A DNA stretch of 64,000 nucleotides from DASUPK01 sp963833375 (GCA_963833375.1 CAWHXR010000010.1:372001-436000); one strand, 5' to 3'. Shown: positions 17,192 through 24,677, counted from the first letter of the stretch. The notes: generated from the sequence alone by a model not told the origin. Numbers and translations are program-made.

Positions 17192-19339
17192 CTAGTGCGG
17201 CTTGCACTTCTTGCCGCCGGCGTGGCCAGGCGCGCGGCCGGGGTGGCCCGCCCCGAGCGTGCCGTTCACGGTCAGGGCCGGATAAACGTTGACGTAGTAG
17301 CGCTTGCTGACCGCTCCCGAGGAGTCGCAAACCAGCATCCCGCGGGTGTTCACGTCCGGCCCGACGGGCTGGTCGGCGCCGTCGAAGTCCATGAACTCGC
17401 CGTTCGCATCGACCGGCCGTCCGCCGAAGGAGCGGACGTCGCGGAGCGCGACGATCGTGCCGCTGTCGGGCTGCCGCGGAGTTGCATTCAGCGTCGTCTG
17501 CCCGGGCGCGGCGAGCCAGACCGCGACCGCGTCGGTGGGGAAGTGGCCGGGGGTGCCCGCGTCGTCAGGCGTCGTGTACGCGTCGGTGAGCGACCCGTCC
17601 GCCTTCACGAAACGGCCCAAGCGGATGTCCGCGGTCGGGTCGGGCGACTCGTCGAGCAGCGCGGTCAGCTGCTGGGCGACGGCGTTCGAGGCCGCGGGCC
17701 CGACCGCCTCGTCCTCCAAGCCGTGGTGGTGGTTGTGCGGATCGGTGGCACACGTGTCCGTCGGCAGGTACGCGGCCGGGTCCCAGAACGACCAGGCGGG
17801 CTTCTCGTAGCCGATCATGTCGTCGCCGAGGCCGACCTGGAACCGGAAGGGCGCGCTGGCGTGCCAGGTGGGGACGGGCGGATTGGCGAGGTTGTCGCAG
17901 CTGGCGTCCTCGATCCCATAGGGGTTGCCCAGCGCCAGGCCGGGGAAAGCCTCGCCGGGATTGACCAGGAACTGCAGGTCGGGTCCCACGTCGAGTACCG
18001 CGACTGAGGTCTTCAGCTCGTTGCCGACTGTCCCGGTGTCGACGCAGTTGGTGTACAGGTGCCGCTCGCCGAAGGTCCCGATCGAGGCGAGGAACGCGAA
18101 GAGCTGGTTCTGGACCGGCACGCAGAACTCGGTGCGCCGACCGTCGACCGGGCCGGGCCGGGCGGGCGTCGAGCCCTGGTCGAGCTCAGCGGCGACATCG
18201 TCGGCGAGCGTGTCACCGGTTAGCTGCACCTGGGCGAAGCAGCCGTTGGCGCCGCCGTTGCAGGGTGGGTCGGGGATCGCCGGATCGGTGATCGGGTCCT
18301 CCATCGAGCCGTTGTCGCCGACCAGGAACATCGCCATTCCCCCGTGGCCCGGGCCGTAGCGATCGACCATGTCCTGCTCCAGCCGGTTGTGGAAGTAACC
18401 CGGCCAGTCGCCGCTCACCGAATGGGACTCCTCGAAGGTGTCGGAGTGCCCGATGTCCTGGTTGTGGTCGGCCAGGTTCATCATCGTGAAGATCGGATCG
18501 CCGCTCGCGTCGAGCGCCTGCAGCACGCGGATCTTGTTGTCGATGGCCGTGGGCTCCCCGGCATCGTTGGTGGTCGGGAACCGGTTGGGGATCTCCTGCC
18601 GGATCCCGGGCGGCACAGGGAAGTCGGTCTCCCGCATGGTGGCCGCCTGCCGCTGATCGCAGGCAGCGACCGCGACCTTCGCCATCTGCGAGTCGAGCCA
18701 ATCCATGTAGTACTCGTCAATCCCCGAGTGCAGCGGGAACCCTCCGGCGTCCGGAGCGCCATAGAGGCCGAGCGTGTCGGGGGAGCTCTCGTTGTGGTTG
18801 GAGCTCACAACCATCTGGTCGATGTGGCCGCAGGTCGCGTCGTGCGGCGGCTGCCCGGCAAGGTTCTCGGCCTGCGTCCGGGCATCCCGGATGTAGTTCT
18901 CGAAGATCCCCTGCGCGATCACGGACTCCAGGACGACGGTCCTCCCTCCCGCCGAGAAGGCGACGGCGCGGGCATCGATCGGGTCATGCAGGAACTTGGC
19001 GAGGTGGTTGATCCCCCCGGATAGGTAGATGCCGTCCCAGCGCCCGTTGCCGTTGTAGTCGCAGAACGGCTCGGGCGAGCCACCCGGGTAGTTGAAGTCG
19101 CCCGATCCGTCGGTGTCCGTGTAGGGCTCCTCGAAGCGCCAGAGCCGCGGCCCGTCGAACGTCGCGCGCGGGCAGCTCGCCTCCGGGAAGTCCTGCAGGT
19201 CCTGGGCCGCGTCGTAGGCCGGCGGCGTCGTGTCGATCCGGGCGGCGCCGATCTGCCAGCCCGGGACTGCGGCGGAGGCGGAGGCGGCGGCCACCACGGA
19301 TACCGCCACCATGATCACGATCCCCAAACCGGCCTTCAT
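17192..19339 (-). CDS. Secreted neutral-ceramidase-like protein
   Basis: 715 residues from the ATG of MKAGLGIVIM, giving a clean signal peptide (cleavage near ASASAA). The mature start VPGWQIGAARIDTTPP matches the opening strand of neutral/alkaline ceramidase N-terminal domains, and SSNHNESSPDTLGLYG corresponds to their metal-binding His region. A second His/Asp block, NLADHNQDIGHSD, lies near residue 290. The C-terminus is an immunoglobulin-like segment ending in a basic, Gly/His-rich tail. Probable extracellular amidase or esterase; the ceramidase assignment rests on N-terminal motifs only. Convergent with SulP. Confidence 0.55.
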   Translation of the reverse strand: MKAGLGIVIMVAVSVVAAASASAAVPGWQIGAARIDTTPPAYDAAQDLQDFPEASCPRATFDGPRLWRFEEPYTDTDGSGDFNYPGGSPEPFCDYNGNGRWDGIYLSGGINHLAKFLHDPIDARAVAFSAGGRTVVLESVIAQGIFENYIRDARTQAENLAGQPPHDATCGHIDQMVVSSNHNESSPDTLGLYGAPDAGGFPLHSGIDEYYMDWLDSQMAKVAVAACDQRQAATMRETDFPVPPGIRQEIPNRFPTTNDAGEPTAIDNKIRVLQALDASGDPIFTMMNLADHNQDIGHSDTFEESHSVSGDWPGYFHNRLEQDMVDRYGPGHGGMAMFLVGDNGSMEDPITDPAIPDPPCNGGANGCFAQVQLTGDTLADDVAAELDQGSTPARPGPVDGRRTEFCVPVQNQLFAFLASIGTFGERHLYTNCVDTGTVGNELKTSVAVLDVGPDLQFLVNPGEAFPGLALGNPYGIEDASCDNLANPPVPTWHASAPFRFQVGLGDDMIGYEKPAWSFWDPAAYLPTDTCATDPHNHHHGLEDEAVGPAASNAVAQQLTALLDESPDPTADIRLGRFVKADGSLTDAYTTPDDAGTPGHFPTDAVAVWLAAPGQTTLNATPRQPDSGTIVALRDVRSFGGRPVDANGEFMDFDGADQPVGPDVNTRGMLVCDSSGAVSKRYYVNVYPALTVNGTLGAGHPGRAPGHAGGKKCKPH

Positions 19340-19404
19340 CCCGCGGTGGAAACTACCCTCCGACGGTCCGCTGGTCAATAAGGGGGACTACGAAAGGAGG
19401 GAAC

Positions 19405-19659
19405 GTGGACGACGACGTGCGAGCGGCGATCGAGCTGGTCAACAAGCGGCTCGATTGGATCGAGGAGGCCCTCGAGCAGGTGGTGGGCCTGCAGTACACG
19501 CCGATGGGGCGCGCCAGCCACCGTCCCGACGAGACGCCCGTGCCGCCCGAGATCCAGGAGCTCGTGCAGCAGGGCAAGACGAAGGAGGCGGTGAAGCGCT
19601 ACCGCGAGCTCACGGGCGCCGACATCCACCAGGCGCAGCGGGCCATCGAGAACCTCTGA
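19405..19659 (+). CDS. L7/L12 C-terminal-domain-like small protein
   Basis: 84 residues, GTG start behind AAAGGAGGG. The first half is a charged helix (VRAAIELVNKRLDWIEEALE). The second half, IQELVQQGKTKEAVKRYREL then TGADIHQAQRAIENL, matches the ribosomal L7/L12 C-terminal fold (IKxYRExTGxxLxEAKxxVE). Too short and lacking the N-terminal dimer domain to be the ribosomal stalk protein; similar solo domains occur widely in actinobacteria with no assigned role. Confidence 0.7.
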   Translation: MDDDVRAAIELVNKRLDWIEEALEQVVGLQYTPMGRASHRPDETPVPPEIQELVQQGKTKEAVKRYRELTGADIHQAQRAIENL

Positions 19660-19749
19660 TCAGAGGCCCGGTACGTGCCGGGCGACGAAGTCCTGCGGGT
19701 AGGCGTCGTAGGGATGCCAGCGCGGGCCATCCGGCCTGGAACCTACCAA

Positions 19750-19789
19750 CGCCCCGAGCAGGATTCGAACCTGCGGCCTACTCCTAGGA
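19750..19789 (-). pseudogene. tRNA 3'-half relic
   Basis: On the minus strand the T arm GCAGG-TTCGAAT-CCTGC is followed by acceptor strand TCGGGGC and discriminator G. The D arm, the anticodon stem 5' half and the 5' acceptor strand are missing: sequence upstream on that strand runs straight into the SnoaL leader motif. Identity unknown because the anticodon is lost. Between it and 19660 the minus strand could encode a C-terminal fragment (...PRWHPYDAYPQDFVARHVPGL), which I do not call a gene. Confidence 0.65.
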
Positions 19790-19806
19790 GAGATACTGCG
19801 TGGGGG

Positions 19807-20208
19807 ATGTCGCAGGAGAACATCACGATCGCGCGCCGCGCCTACGAAGCGTTCCAGCGCGATGGCGTCGAGGGGATCATCCCGTTCCTCGACGAGGAGA
19901 TCGAATGGCGCAACCCAGATGACTCGCCGATTGCCGGCGTCTGGCGCGGCCACCAAGGGGTTCGCGAGTGGTTCAGACAGGCCTCCGAGGCGTTCGGAGA
20001 GATGACCTTCACCCCGGACGAGTTCCGGGAAGTCTCCGACGAGAGGATTCTGGTTCTGTTGCGCTTCGGGCTCACAGGGGCAGAAAGCGGCGTTCAGATG
20101 GACGTTCCGTTCGCTCACTTGATTGACATGAGGGCAGGTCGCGCTACGGGATTGCGGATGTACTCCGATCAGCGGAAGGCCCTCGAAGCCGCCGGGTTGC
20201 GGGAGTAG
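19807..20208 (+). CDS. SnoaL-like/NTF2-fold protein (MSQENI)
   Basis: 133 residues: MSQENITIARRAYEAFQRDG, then IIPFLDEEIEWRNPDDSP, VWRGHQGVREWF and the C-terminal KALEAAGLRE. Typical SnoaL/NTF2 layout (helix pair, EW..P.D loop, four-strand sheet). Leader GAGATACTGCGTGGGGGATG gives the start; no Shine-Dalgarno. The upstream side joins a tRNA relic and the downstream side a truncated DUF2283 gene, so the gene sits in an inserted segment. Substrate unknown. Confidence 0.85.
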   Translation: MSQENITIARRAYEAFQRDGVEGIIPFLDEEIEWRNPDDSPIAGVWRGHQGVREWFRQASEAFGEMTFTPDEFREVSDERILVLLRFGLTGAESGVQMDVPFAHLIDMRAGRATGLRMYSDQRKALEAAGLRE

Positions 20209-20237
20209 CGGCTCGGTATCGCTTTGGACGAGAAGCG
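20182..20237 (+). repeat. SnoaL 3' tail plus hairpin H8
   Basis: The 27-base LEAAGLRE-stop segment (20182-20208) followed by CGCTT-TGGACGAG-AAGCG (20220-20237). The sequence resumes as DUF2283 coding at about 20242. Confidence 0.65.
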
Positions 20238-20241
20238 GCGG

Positions 20242-20493
20242 TCTGACGCGCTGACCATCGAGGTACTCACGGGCGCCGTGAGCAGTCGGACTGAGCAGAT
20301 TGACCCTGGCACTCTTGTCGATCTTGATCAGCGGGGCCGTGTCGTCTCGATCGAGGTATTGCAGCCCGAACGCCACTGACCGCTTGATGAGATCGCGCGT
20401 CAGTTCGAGCTAGACCCTGAGGTTGCGCGGATGCTTGAGCCGACGGTGGGCGACTCGTTCCGCGCGTACGCGCTCGAGCCAGCGGAACCCTGA
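20242..20493 (+). pseudogene. DUF2283 protein: 5'-truncated with internal stop
   Basis: One open frame reads SDALTIEVLTGAVSSRTEQI, DPGTLVDLDQRGRVVSIEVL, QPERH, TGA at 20377-20379, then PLDEIARQFELDPEVARMLE in the same frame to a TGA at 20491. DUF2283 proteins usually read ...RPWPLDEI here, so TGG to TGA explains the stop. The N-terminus (start codon and YDPEAD) is missing exactly where the SnoaL tail/hairpin ends, marking an insertion or deletion junction. Confidence 0.65.
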
Positions 20494-20611
20494 CCCCCGC
20501 CGACGATAGATCGGCCCGTGCCTGAACTGGTATGCCCCAACTGCGGAGACGCCGTGCCCGAATGGGGATAGGCGACCCCACCCAGTTATGAGGGCTGCGC
20601 CATCTCCTGGA

Positions 20612-21085
20612 CTAGTGCAAGACAGCAACGATCAAGCCGACCACAGCGACGGCGGTAGCAAGCAAGGCGACTGCCAGCGAGAGGGTCGCGAAGCTGAGCG
20701 CCTCCCGGTCTGGGCCATAGGCTGCTACCCAGCTCTGCACCTTCCTGGCCACCTGCCTAGCCGCTGACTTCTTCTCCTCGGCCGCCTCGACCTCGACCTC
20801 GTCCTCCCCATAAGGGTCGAACGGTCGAGTGGACGCCCGGCTCCGCGCTGGTTCGGCTGCCCTCGTCCCCCCATTGCCTGACACAGACCCGAGCTGCTCA
20901 CTCCTAATCGCCGAGGCGATTCGCTCCGGCAACTGGTCGATTGCGGCCACAATCCGCAGGAGCATCTCGTCTACGCGCTCCAGCTCTTCCAGCAGCATCT
21001 CGTCCACGCGCCGCAGCTCTTGCAGCAGTATCTCGTCCACCTGCTCCAGCTCTTCCAGCTGGTCAGGAGGCTGCACGACGGCCAT
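20612..21085 (-). CDS. Coiled-coil protein with 11-residue repeats and C-terminal membrane anchor
   Basis: 157 residues. Residues ~8-45 contain three 11-residue repeats of the form VDE(I/M)LLxELxR, encoded by three 33-bp tandem repeats at 20966-21064: a hendecad, suited to a right-handed coiled coil. A disordered acidic linker and a basic helix follow, then one C-terminal transmembrane helix (FATLSLAVALLATAVAVVGL). Probably tail-anchored and oligomeric. No family recognised. Confidence 0.6.
   Translation of the reverse strand: MAVVQPPDQLEELEQVDEILLQELRRVDEMLLEELERVDEMLLRIVAAIDQLPERIASAIRSEQLGSVSGNGGTRAAEPARSRASTRPFDPYGEDEVEVEAAEEKKSAARQVARKVQSWVAAYGPDREALSFATLSLAVALLATAVAVVGLIVAVLH
20966..21064. 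repeat. Three tandem 33-bp repeats inside a coding region
   Basis: Units start CTCGTCTACGCG, CTCGTCCACGCG and CTCGTCCACCTG and each encode one hendecad turn. Copy number may vary between strains. Confidence 0.7.
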
Positions 21086-21198
21086 GCGACCACTTACGCT
21101 GCTTGCGGTCGTTCACCTGCATCGCGAAACCGCAGTTGCCTCACCACCTGGCTCGAGGTGGAAGCGGCACTCTCCGGCGGTTCCCTCCTTTGGCCCCA

Positions 21199-21228
21199 GC
21201 GTTCTGCTTTCACGCGAAAGCGGAACGT
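21199..21228. repeat. Hairpin repeat H9
   Basis: CGTTCTGCTTT / AAAGCGGAACG with one G-T pair and loop CACGCG: the GCTTT/AAAGC core with a different loop from the other copies. Confidence 0.6.
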
Positions 21229-21293
21229 CAGGGTCTGGTGGGCGCTTCCTGTGCAAAGCGTTAGTGATTCGTCGGTGTCGCAACGCCCTTTTT

Positions 21294-21503
21294 CTACGGG
21301 CTACCTGCGACCCACTGCAAGAGCTGATCTGCGGTGTCCCGCTGCCACCTGCGACCTTGGCGCGACCATGCGTAAAGCCACAACGCAGCCCGCTCCTGAT
21401 CGACCAAGCCGGGGATCTCATCGATCCGAGTCTCAATTGCGTCGAACGCGACTCGGGATCGGATCAGCCCGCTAACGTCACTCGCTGCTTGCGAAAGGCC
21501 CAT
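21294..21503 (-). CDS. Small hypothetical protein
   Basis: 69 residues, helical, with many charged residues (LIRSRVAFDAIETRIDEIPG, then LVDQERAALWLYAWSRQ). AGGAAGGGGGAG lies just before the ATG. Resembles short cytosolic proteins of unknown function in soil actinobacteria; no family assigned. Confidence 0.5.
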   Translation of the reverse strand: MGLSQAASDVSGLIRSRVAFDAIETRIDEIPGLVDQERAALWLYAWSRQGRRWQRDTADQLLQWVAGSP

Positions 21504-21618
21504 AGTCTCCCCCTTCCTTTGGTTGGAGCCATGTGCCGGACCGCAAGCGATACCACCGACTCAGCTCAGGCGGGGCCGACCCAGGTCAGGGACACCGCAA
21601 TATGCGTGGAATACCCGC

Positions 21619-22089
21619 TCAGTCCGACGGGGGATCGAGTAGGAAGAGCTCCACGGCGAGGTCGGGGCCCTGGCGGTTCGCGCTCATGAAGGCCGAGACC
21701 TTGCGCCCCGTGAGCTCCTCGATCGTGGCGACGAAGCGCTCCTCCATGCTGTCCTGCCAGATCTGGCGGGCGTTGCGAACCTCGTACCACTTGCCGGCCT
21801 CGAACAGAGTGCGCTCGCTCGAGGTGTAGCCCTCGCCCAGGATCACGACGACGAGATTGGGCTCCAGGTAGGTGCGGCAGTGGATCGGCCCCTTGCCGTA
21901 GTGCTGTTTGTAGAGGCCGACGATCGCAGTCGAGATGTCCCGGCGAAGCGTGCCGTGCCCGTCATCAAGAGGGTCCAGCATGTCCGCGGCGTCCTCAGGG
22001 TGAAGCTCGTGACCGTCCATAGTGCTCCTCGCCTCTCGTCGCAGCGCTCCCAAGAGCACATCCGACAAGCCGCCGTCTAACTCGCTCAT
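21619..22089 (-). CDS. DUF2294-family protein
   Basis: 156 residues. The DUF2294 core runs from AIVGLYKQHYGKGPIHCRTY through LEPNLVVVILGEGYTSSERT to EERFVATIEELTGRKVSAFM and DLAVELFLLDP. The family (Na-translocating-decarboxylase-linked or stress-associated in annotations) has no firm activity. A second start at 22020 (MDGHELHPED) has the better RBS, GCGAGGAGCACT, and removes only non-conserved residues; either may be real. Confidence 0.75.
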   Translation of the reverse strand: MSELDGGLSDVLLGALRREARSTMDGHELHPEDAADMLDPLDDGHGTLRRDISTAIVGLYKQHYGKGPIHCRTYLEPNLVVVILGEGYTSSERTLFEAGKWYEVRNARQIWQDSMEERFVATIEELTGRKVSAFMSANRQGPDLAVELFLLDPPSD

Positions 22090-22132
22090 ACTAACTCGCC
22101 GCTGACAGCTTGCTGGTAGCTCCGCGGAGCCG

Positions 22133-22197
22133 CTCCTCCTTCGCGCGAAAAGCGAGCGCCTGATCAAAAGTGCCCCTTTCCATGCAAAGCGGCGCTT
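22133..22197 (-). repeat. Inverted copy of the 60-bp compound repeat with hairpin H10
   Basis: Minus strand: GCGCCGCTTT-GCATGG-AAAGGGGCAC, spacer, GCGCTCGCTT, CGCGCGAAGGAGGAG, matching 10619-10679. On the plus strand the hairpin is followed by TTTTT, so this copy could also act as an intrinsic terminator. Confidence 0.65.
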
Positions 22198-22324
22198 TTT
22201 ATCCTGCGGCGGCCGAGCTCGACGAGCTAGCACGTCTCATCGGATTCTGGATGCCTCGGCCGCCGGCGCTTCCGCTTCCGCCGCGCACCGGACCGCGCAC
22301 CGAACTCGCGACTTCGTGCGTCAC

Positions 22325-22347
22325 TGAGGGCACCTGAGGTGCCCTCA
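22325..22347. terminator. Perfect short hairpin
   Basis: TGAGGGCACC-TGA-GGTGCCCTCA, 10-bp stem, 3-base loop, in a gene-free stretch. Confidence 0.4.
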
Positions 22348-22381
22348 TCCGTGCCTGCGGAGGTGTCATCACGTGCCTTGG

Positions 22382-22426
22382 CCGATGATGATGTCGGAGG
22401 ATGCGAAGTTCGCTCTGGGCTACTGA
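22382..22426 (+). pseudogene. Relic of the SufT-like gene 3' end
   Basis: Encodes PMMMSEDAKFALGY-stop, matching the last residues of the gene at 8165-8473 (PEMMSEDAKFALGY-stop), at 80-90% nucleotide identity. Nothing upstream of it matches the rest of that gene. Confidence 0.6.
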
Positions 22427-22659
22427 AGGGCTTGGCTATGCGGTTTCCGCCGACGTCCCGACAGCTGCTGCCCGAATTGCAGCCCTAGCGTTCGAGCAGC
22501 GCCGCCGCCCCTGCCGCCGAAACAAGACGCGCCGGTTTGTTGGCAGTGCCGGCGCTGAAGACCGCCGACTACTACGAGAGCTCCGACCGCGAACACTTCG
22601 ATAACTGCGCTGCACTTCATCCCCATTCGCGCAGGCGTGGGCCTGTAGGCTGGCTCGCG

Positions 22660-22881
22660 ATGAGCCGTTCCCCCGAAGATCAGCGCAAGTCCCGGTGGGA
22701 GCCTCCGCCCGACTCGGACCTGATCGGCATCCCCCTCGTTCTGGGCATGGCCGTGGCCCTTCTTGCCATCACGTTGGCGTTCGTTTTCCTCGGCGGCTTG
22801 GGCGGACTGATCGTGATCGGCGTTGTCTTGATCGCCGCTCTCGCGATCAGCTATCGCGTCGTGACAAGTTCAGAAAACTAG
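22660..22881 (+). CDS. Small two-helix membrane protein
   Basis: 73 residues: charged N-terminus (MSRSPEDQRKSRWEPPPDSD), then two adjoining hydrophobic helices (IGIPLVLGMAVALLAITLAF and GLIVIGVVLIAALAISY) and a polar tail. Chosen start follows the protein-like composition; no strong RBS. Function unknown. Confidence 0.55.
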   Translation: MSRSPEDQRKSRWEPPPDSDLIGIPLVLGMAVALLAITLAFVFLGGLGGLIVIGVVLIAALAISYRVVTSSEN

Positions 22882-22951
22882 GTCGGGAGAAGTGATCCAA
22901 GCCACGGCTGCCGAGGCTGCGGCGAAGAACCAGGCCACGACGCTCGTCGTC

Positions 22952-23179
22952 CTACCAGGCCCGGGCTCCTTCTGCTTCAGCTTCTCGCGCCTTCGCCTCC
23001 TCCACTGTCTCCTCTAGCTCGGTCTGTTCTCCCAGAATCGGATCAGGTTCGTCCCGCGTCCAAGCAGGTCGTAGATCGCGCCAGTACAGGCCGGCTTGGT
23101 CGAGTTCTCGCCGACTCGGATAGGGATGGCCGTCCTTCGTGTGCTGCGTGTGCTTCCTAGGGGGTGTAAGAACGGTCAT
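22952..23179 (-). CDS. Small acidic hypothetical protein
   Basis: 75 residues from the ATG of MTVLTPPRKHTQ, preceded by AAAGGCGGGGG. N-terminal half basic and aromatic (YPSRRELDQAGLYWRDL), C-terminal half a Glu-rich helix. No family recognised; composition and RBS support coding. Confidence 0.45.
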   Translation of the reverse strand: MTVLTPPRKHTQHTKDGHPYPSRRELDQAGLYWRDLRPAWTRDEPDPILGEQTELEETVEEAKAREAEAEGARAW

Positions 23180-23622
23180 GGTCGGACCCCCGCCTTTCGT
23201 GATTCTGAGACCGACCGTACAGTCGGGCTGGAGCGTTGTCATCGGTGGTGAGCGCGGATCTTCCAGCCACCCTCTGACCGCCGAGCACCCAGCCAGCCAG
23301 CAAACCGATCGAGATGAAACGGACGTACCGATACCAACCAGTCGTTGTCTCCAGGAGGGGCGGTTCGGAGCCTCCCCAAGCTGACCGCCTCTCGGATGCA
23401 CCGGAAGCGGCCCGGTACCAGATATCGACCCGCAGGGTTACGGGTCCGGTACGCGGGCCGCTTCCGCCCCTAACAGCAAGCGCCCGCCGGGGGGCTGAAA
23501 GTCCACAGGGAGCTGCTTCGCGCTGACGGCGGTTTCTTGACAGCCCGTCTCGGTCAAATCATCGAGGTGCGCCTCGATCGGCCCTGCCAGCTCGATCAGG
23601 CTCTGCATGCGCTCGGCAACGT
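23180..23622. other. Intergenic region dominated by a long inverted repeat
   Basis: Contains the composite hairpin at 23402-23466. A minus-strand frame of 56 codons (23438-23608) overlaps the hairpin and has no RBS, so it is not called. Confidence 0.5.
23402..23466. repeat. Composite long hairpin (13 + 5 + 6 bp)
   Basis: Outer arms CGGAAGCGGCCCG (23402-23414) and CGGGCCGCTTCCG (23454-23466), continued by GTACC/GGTAC across a one-base bulge, then an inner stem GACCCG/CGGGTC with an 8-base loop. Far stronger than a routine terminator and unlike the GCTTT hairpin family; could be a structured RNA or a protein-binding site. Confidence 0.65.
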
Positions 23623-24168
23623 CTACAGGGAGGCCTCACCGACGACCTCGACCTCATCCCTGACCTTGAGGGTGCCGAACAGGCCAGAGTAGGGCTCGAT
23701 GCCCCAGTCCGACTGCTTCACGCTGGCTCGACCGGATACCGCTCCATCGGGCCCGAGCTCCAGCTCGAACTCGAGTGGGTGGACGTTGCCGTTCATGCTG
23801 AGCTCGCCAGTGACCCTGAGGCGCTGGCCGTCATCCATCGGGGTGACCTGGGTCGACATGAACTCAACCTGCCCAGCCGGGAGCACCTCGGCCTCCAAGG
23901 TCTTCTTGATCTCGACCTTGTCCTGCTCGGTCAGAGCCATCACTCCGCCGGTACCCTCGGTCACGGCCATGGACCCGCTGTCGGCGCTGAGCGCGAGGCT
24001 AGCCCGGCCCGGATCCTCGCCGACCTCCAGCGTGCCCTGCCATGAGCTGACCTCGATCACCAGGTCGTGCCCCGCCTTGGCCGCGGCGCCGCCTCGCTTG
24101 GTCTCGATGCGAAGGCTGGCGTTCTCTGGTCCCAGCTTGTGGGTGCCTGGCATGATCGGCATGGGCAC
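23623..24168 (-). CDS. YceI family protein (cytosolic form)
   Basis: 181 residues with no signal peptide. YceI lipocalin-like barrel: GTHKLGPENASLRIETKRGG, AAAKAGHDLVIEVSSWQGTL, VLPAGQVEFMSTQVTPMDDG, RVTGELSMNGNVHPLEFELE. Members bind isoprenoid or fatty amphiphiles. Divergent from coxG with only 30 bp between starts, so the promoters overlap; whether it belongs to CO metabolism is unknown. Confidence 0.85.
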   Translation of the reverse strand: MPMPIMPGTHKLGPENASLRIETKRGGAAAKAGHDLVIEVSSWQGTLEVGEDPGRASLALSADSGSMAVTEGTGGVMALTEQDKVEIKKTLEAEVLPAGQVEFMSTQVTPMDDGQRLRVTGELSMNGNVHPLEFELELGPDGAVSGRASVKQSDWGIEPYSGLFGTLKVRDEVEVVGEASL

Positions 24169-24198
24169 ACGCTAACTGCGGGAAGAGGAGACAACTCG

Positions 24199-24636
24199 AT
24201 GGAGTTCGACAATTCGTTCACGATCCAGAAGCCTCTCGACGACGTTTGGAACACCATGATCGACCTCGAACGCGTGGTGCCATGTGTTCCGGGGGCGACG
24301 ATCATCGAGAAGACGGGCGACCGGGCCGTCAGGGCGGAGGTCAAGATCAAGCTCGGCGCGATGTCGATGAACTACTCCGGACCCGCCGAGATCGTCGAAC
24401 AGGACGACTTCGGGCATCGGGCCGTGATGAACGCTCGCGCGAAGGAGGCGGGGGGGCAGGGCAACGCCGATGCCAAGGTCTCGATGCAGCTGACGGGCAG
24501 CGGCGACGCGACCGAGGTCGCGCTTCACTCGCAGATCAACGTGACGGGCAAGGCGGCGCAGATGGGGGAGGGAGTGATCACCGCGGTGACCGAGGGAATG
24601 ATCAAGGAGTTTTCGGAGAATCTGGCGAAGCTCTGA
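24199..24636 (+). CDS. coxG: CoxG-like SRPBCC protein
   Basis: 145 residues: MEFDNSFTIQKPLDDVWNTM, DLERVVPCVPGATIIEKTGD, KIKLGAMSMNYSGPAEIVEQ, LHSQINVTGKAAQMGEGVIT, the signature of CO-dehydrogenase subunit G proteins, which recruit CODH to the membrane or quinone pool. Start follows AGAGGAG at suitable spacing. First gene of the cox region, separated from the rest by a probable promoter. Confidence 0.88.
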   Translation: MEFDNSFTIQKPLDDVWNTMIDLERVVPCVPGATIIEKTGDRAVRAEVKIKLGAMSMNYSGPAEIVEQDDFGHRAVMNARAKEAGGQGNADAKVSMQLTGSGDATEVALHSQINVTGKAAQMGEGVITAVTEGMIKEFSENLAKL

Positions 24637-24650
24637 CCTTTCTCAGGTCC

Positions 24651-24677
24651 TTGAACGCCCAAGGCCGGTTGTAATAC
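24651..24677 (+). promoter_or_regulatory. Probable sigma-70-type promoter of the cox operon
   Basis: TTGAAC, 15-base spacer, TAATAC, 40 bases before the first small membrane-protein gene. A short inverted repeat GACCTTTCTCAGGTC lies just upstream and may end coxG transcription. Spacer is at the short end. Confidence 0.4.

Noticed and set aside
19660..19740. Minus-strand C-terminal gene fragment (...WHPYDAYPQDFVARHVPGL)
   Set aside because: Looks protein-like but has no start, no recognised family and only 27 codons.
19750..19789. Intact tRNA gene
   Set aside because: Only the T arm and 3' acceptor strand exist; the 5' half cannot be found beside it.
9569..22197. Integron attC sites
   Set aside because: Hairpins lack the paired R/L boxes and the GTTRRRY core, and no IntI gene is present.
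23438..23608. 56-codon minus-strand frame
   Set aside because: Overlaps the long hairpin and lacks an RBS.
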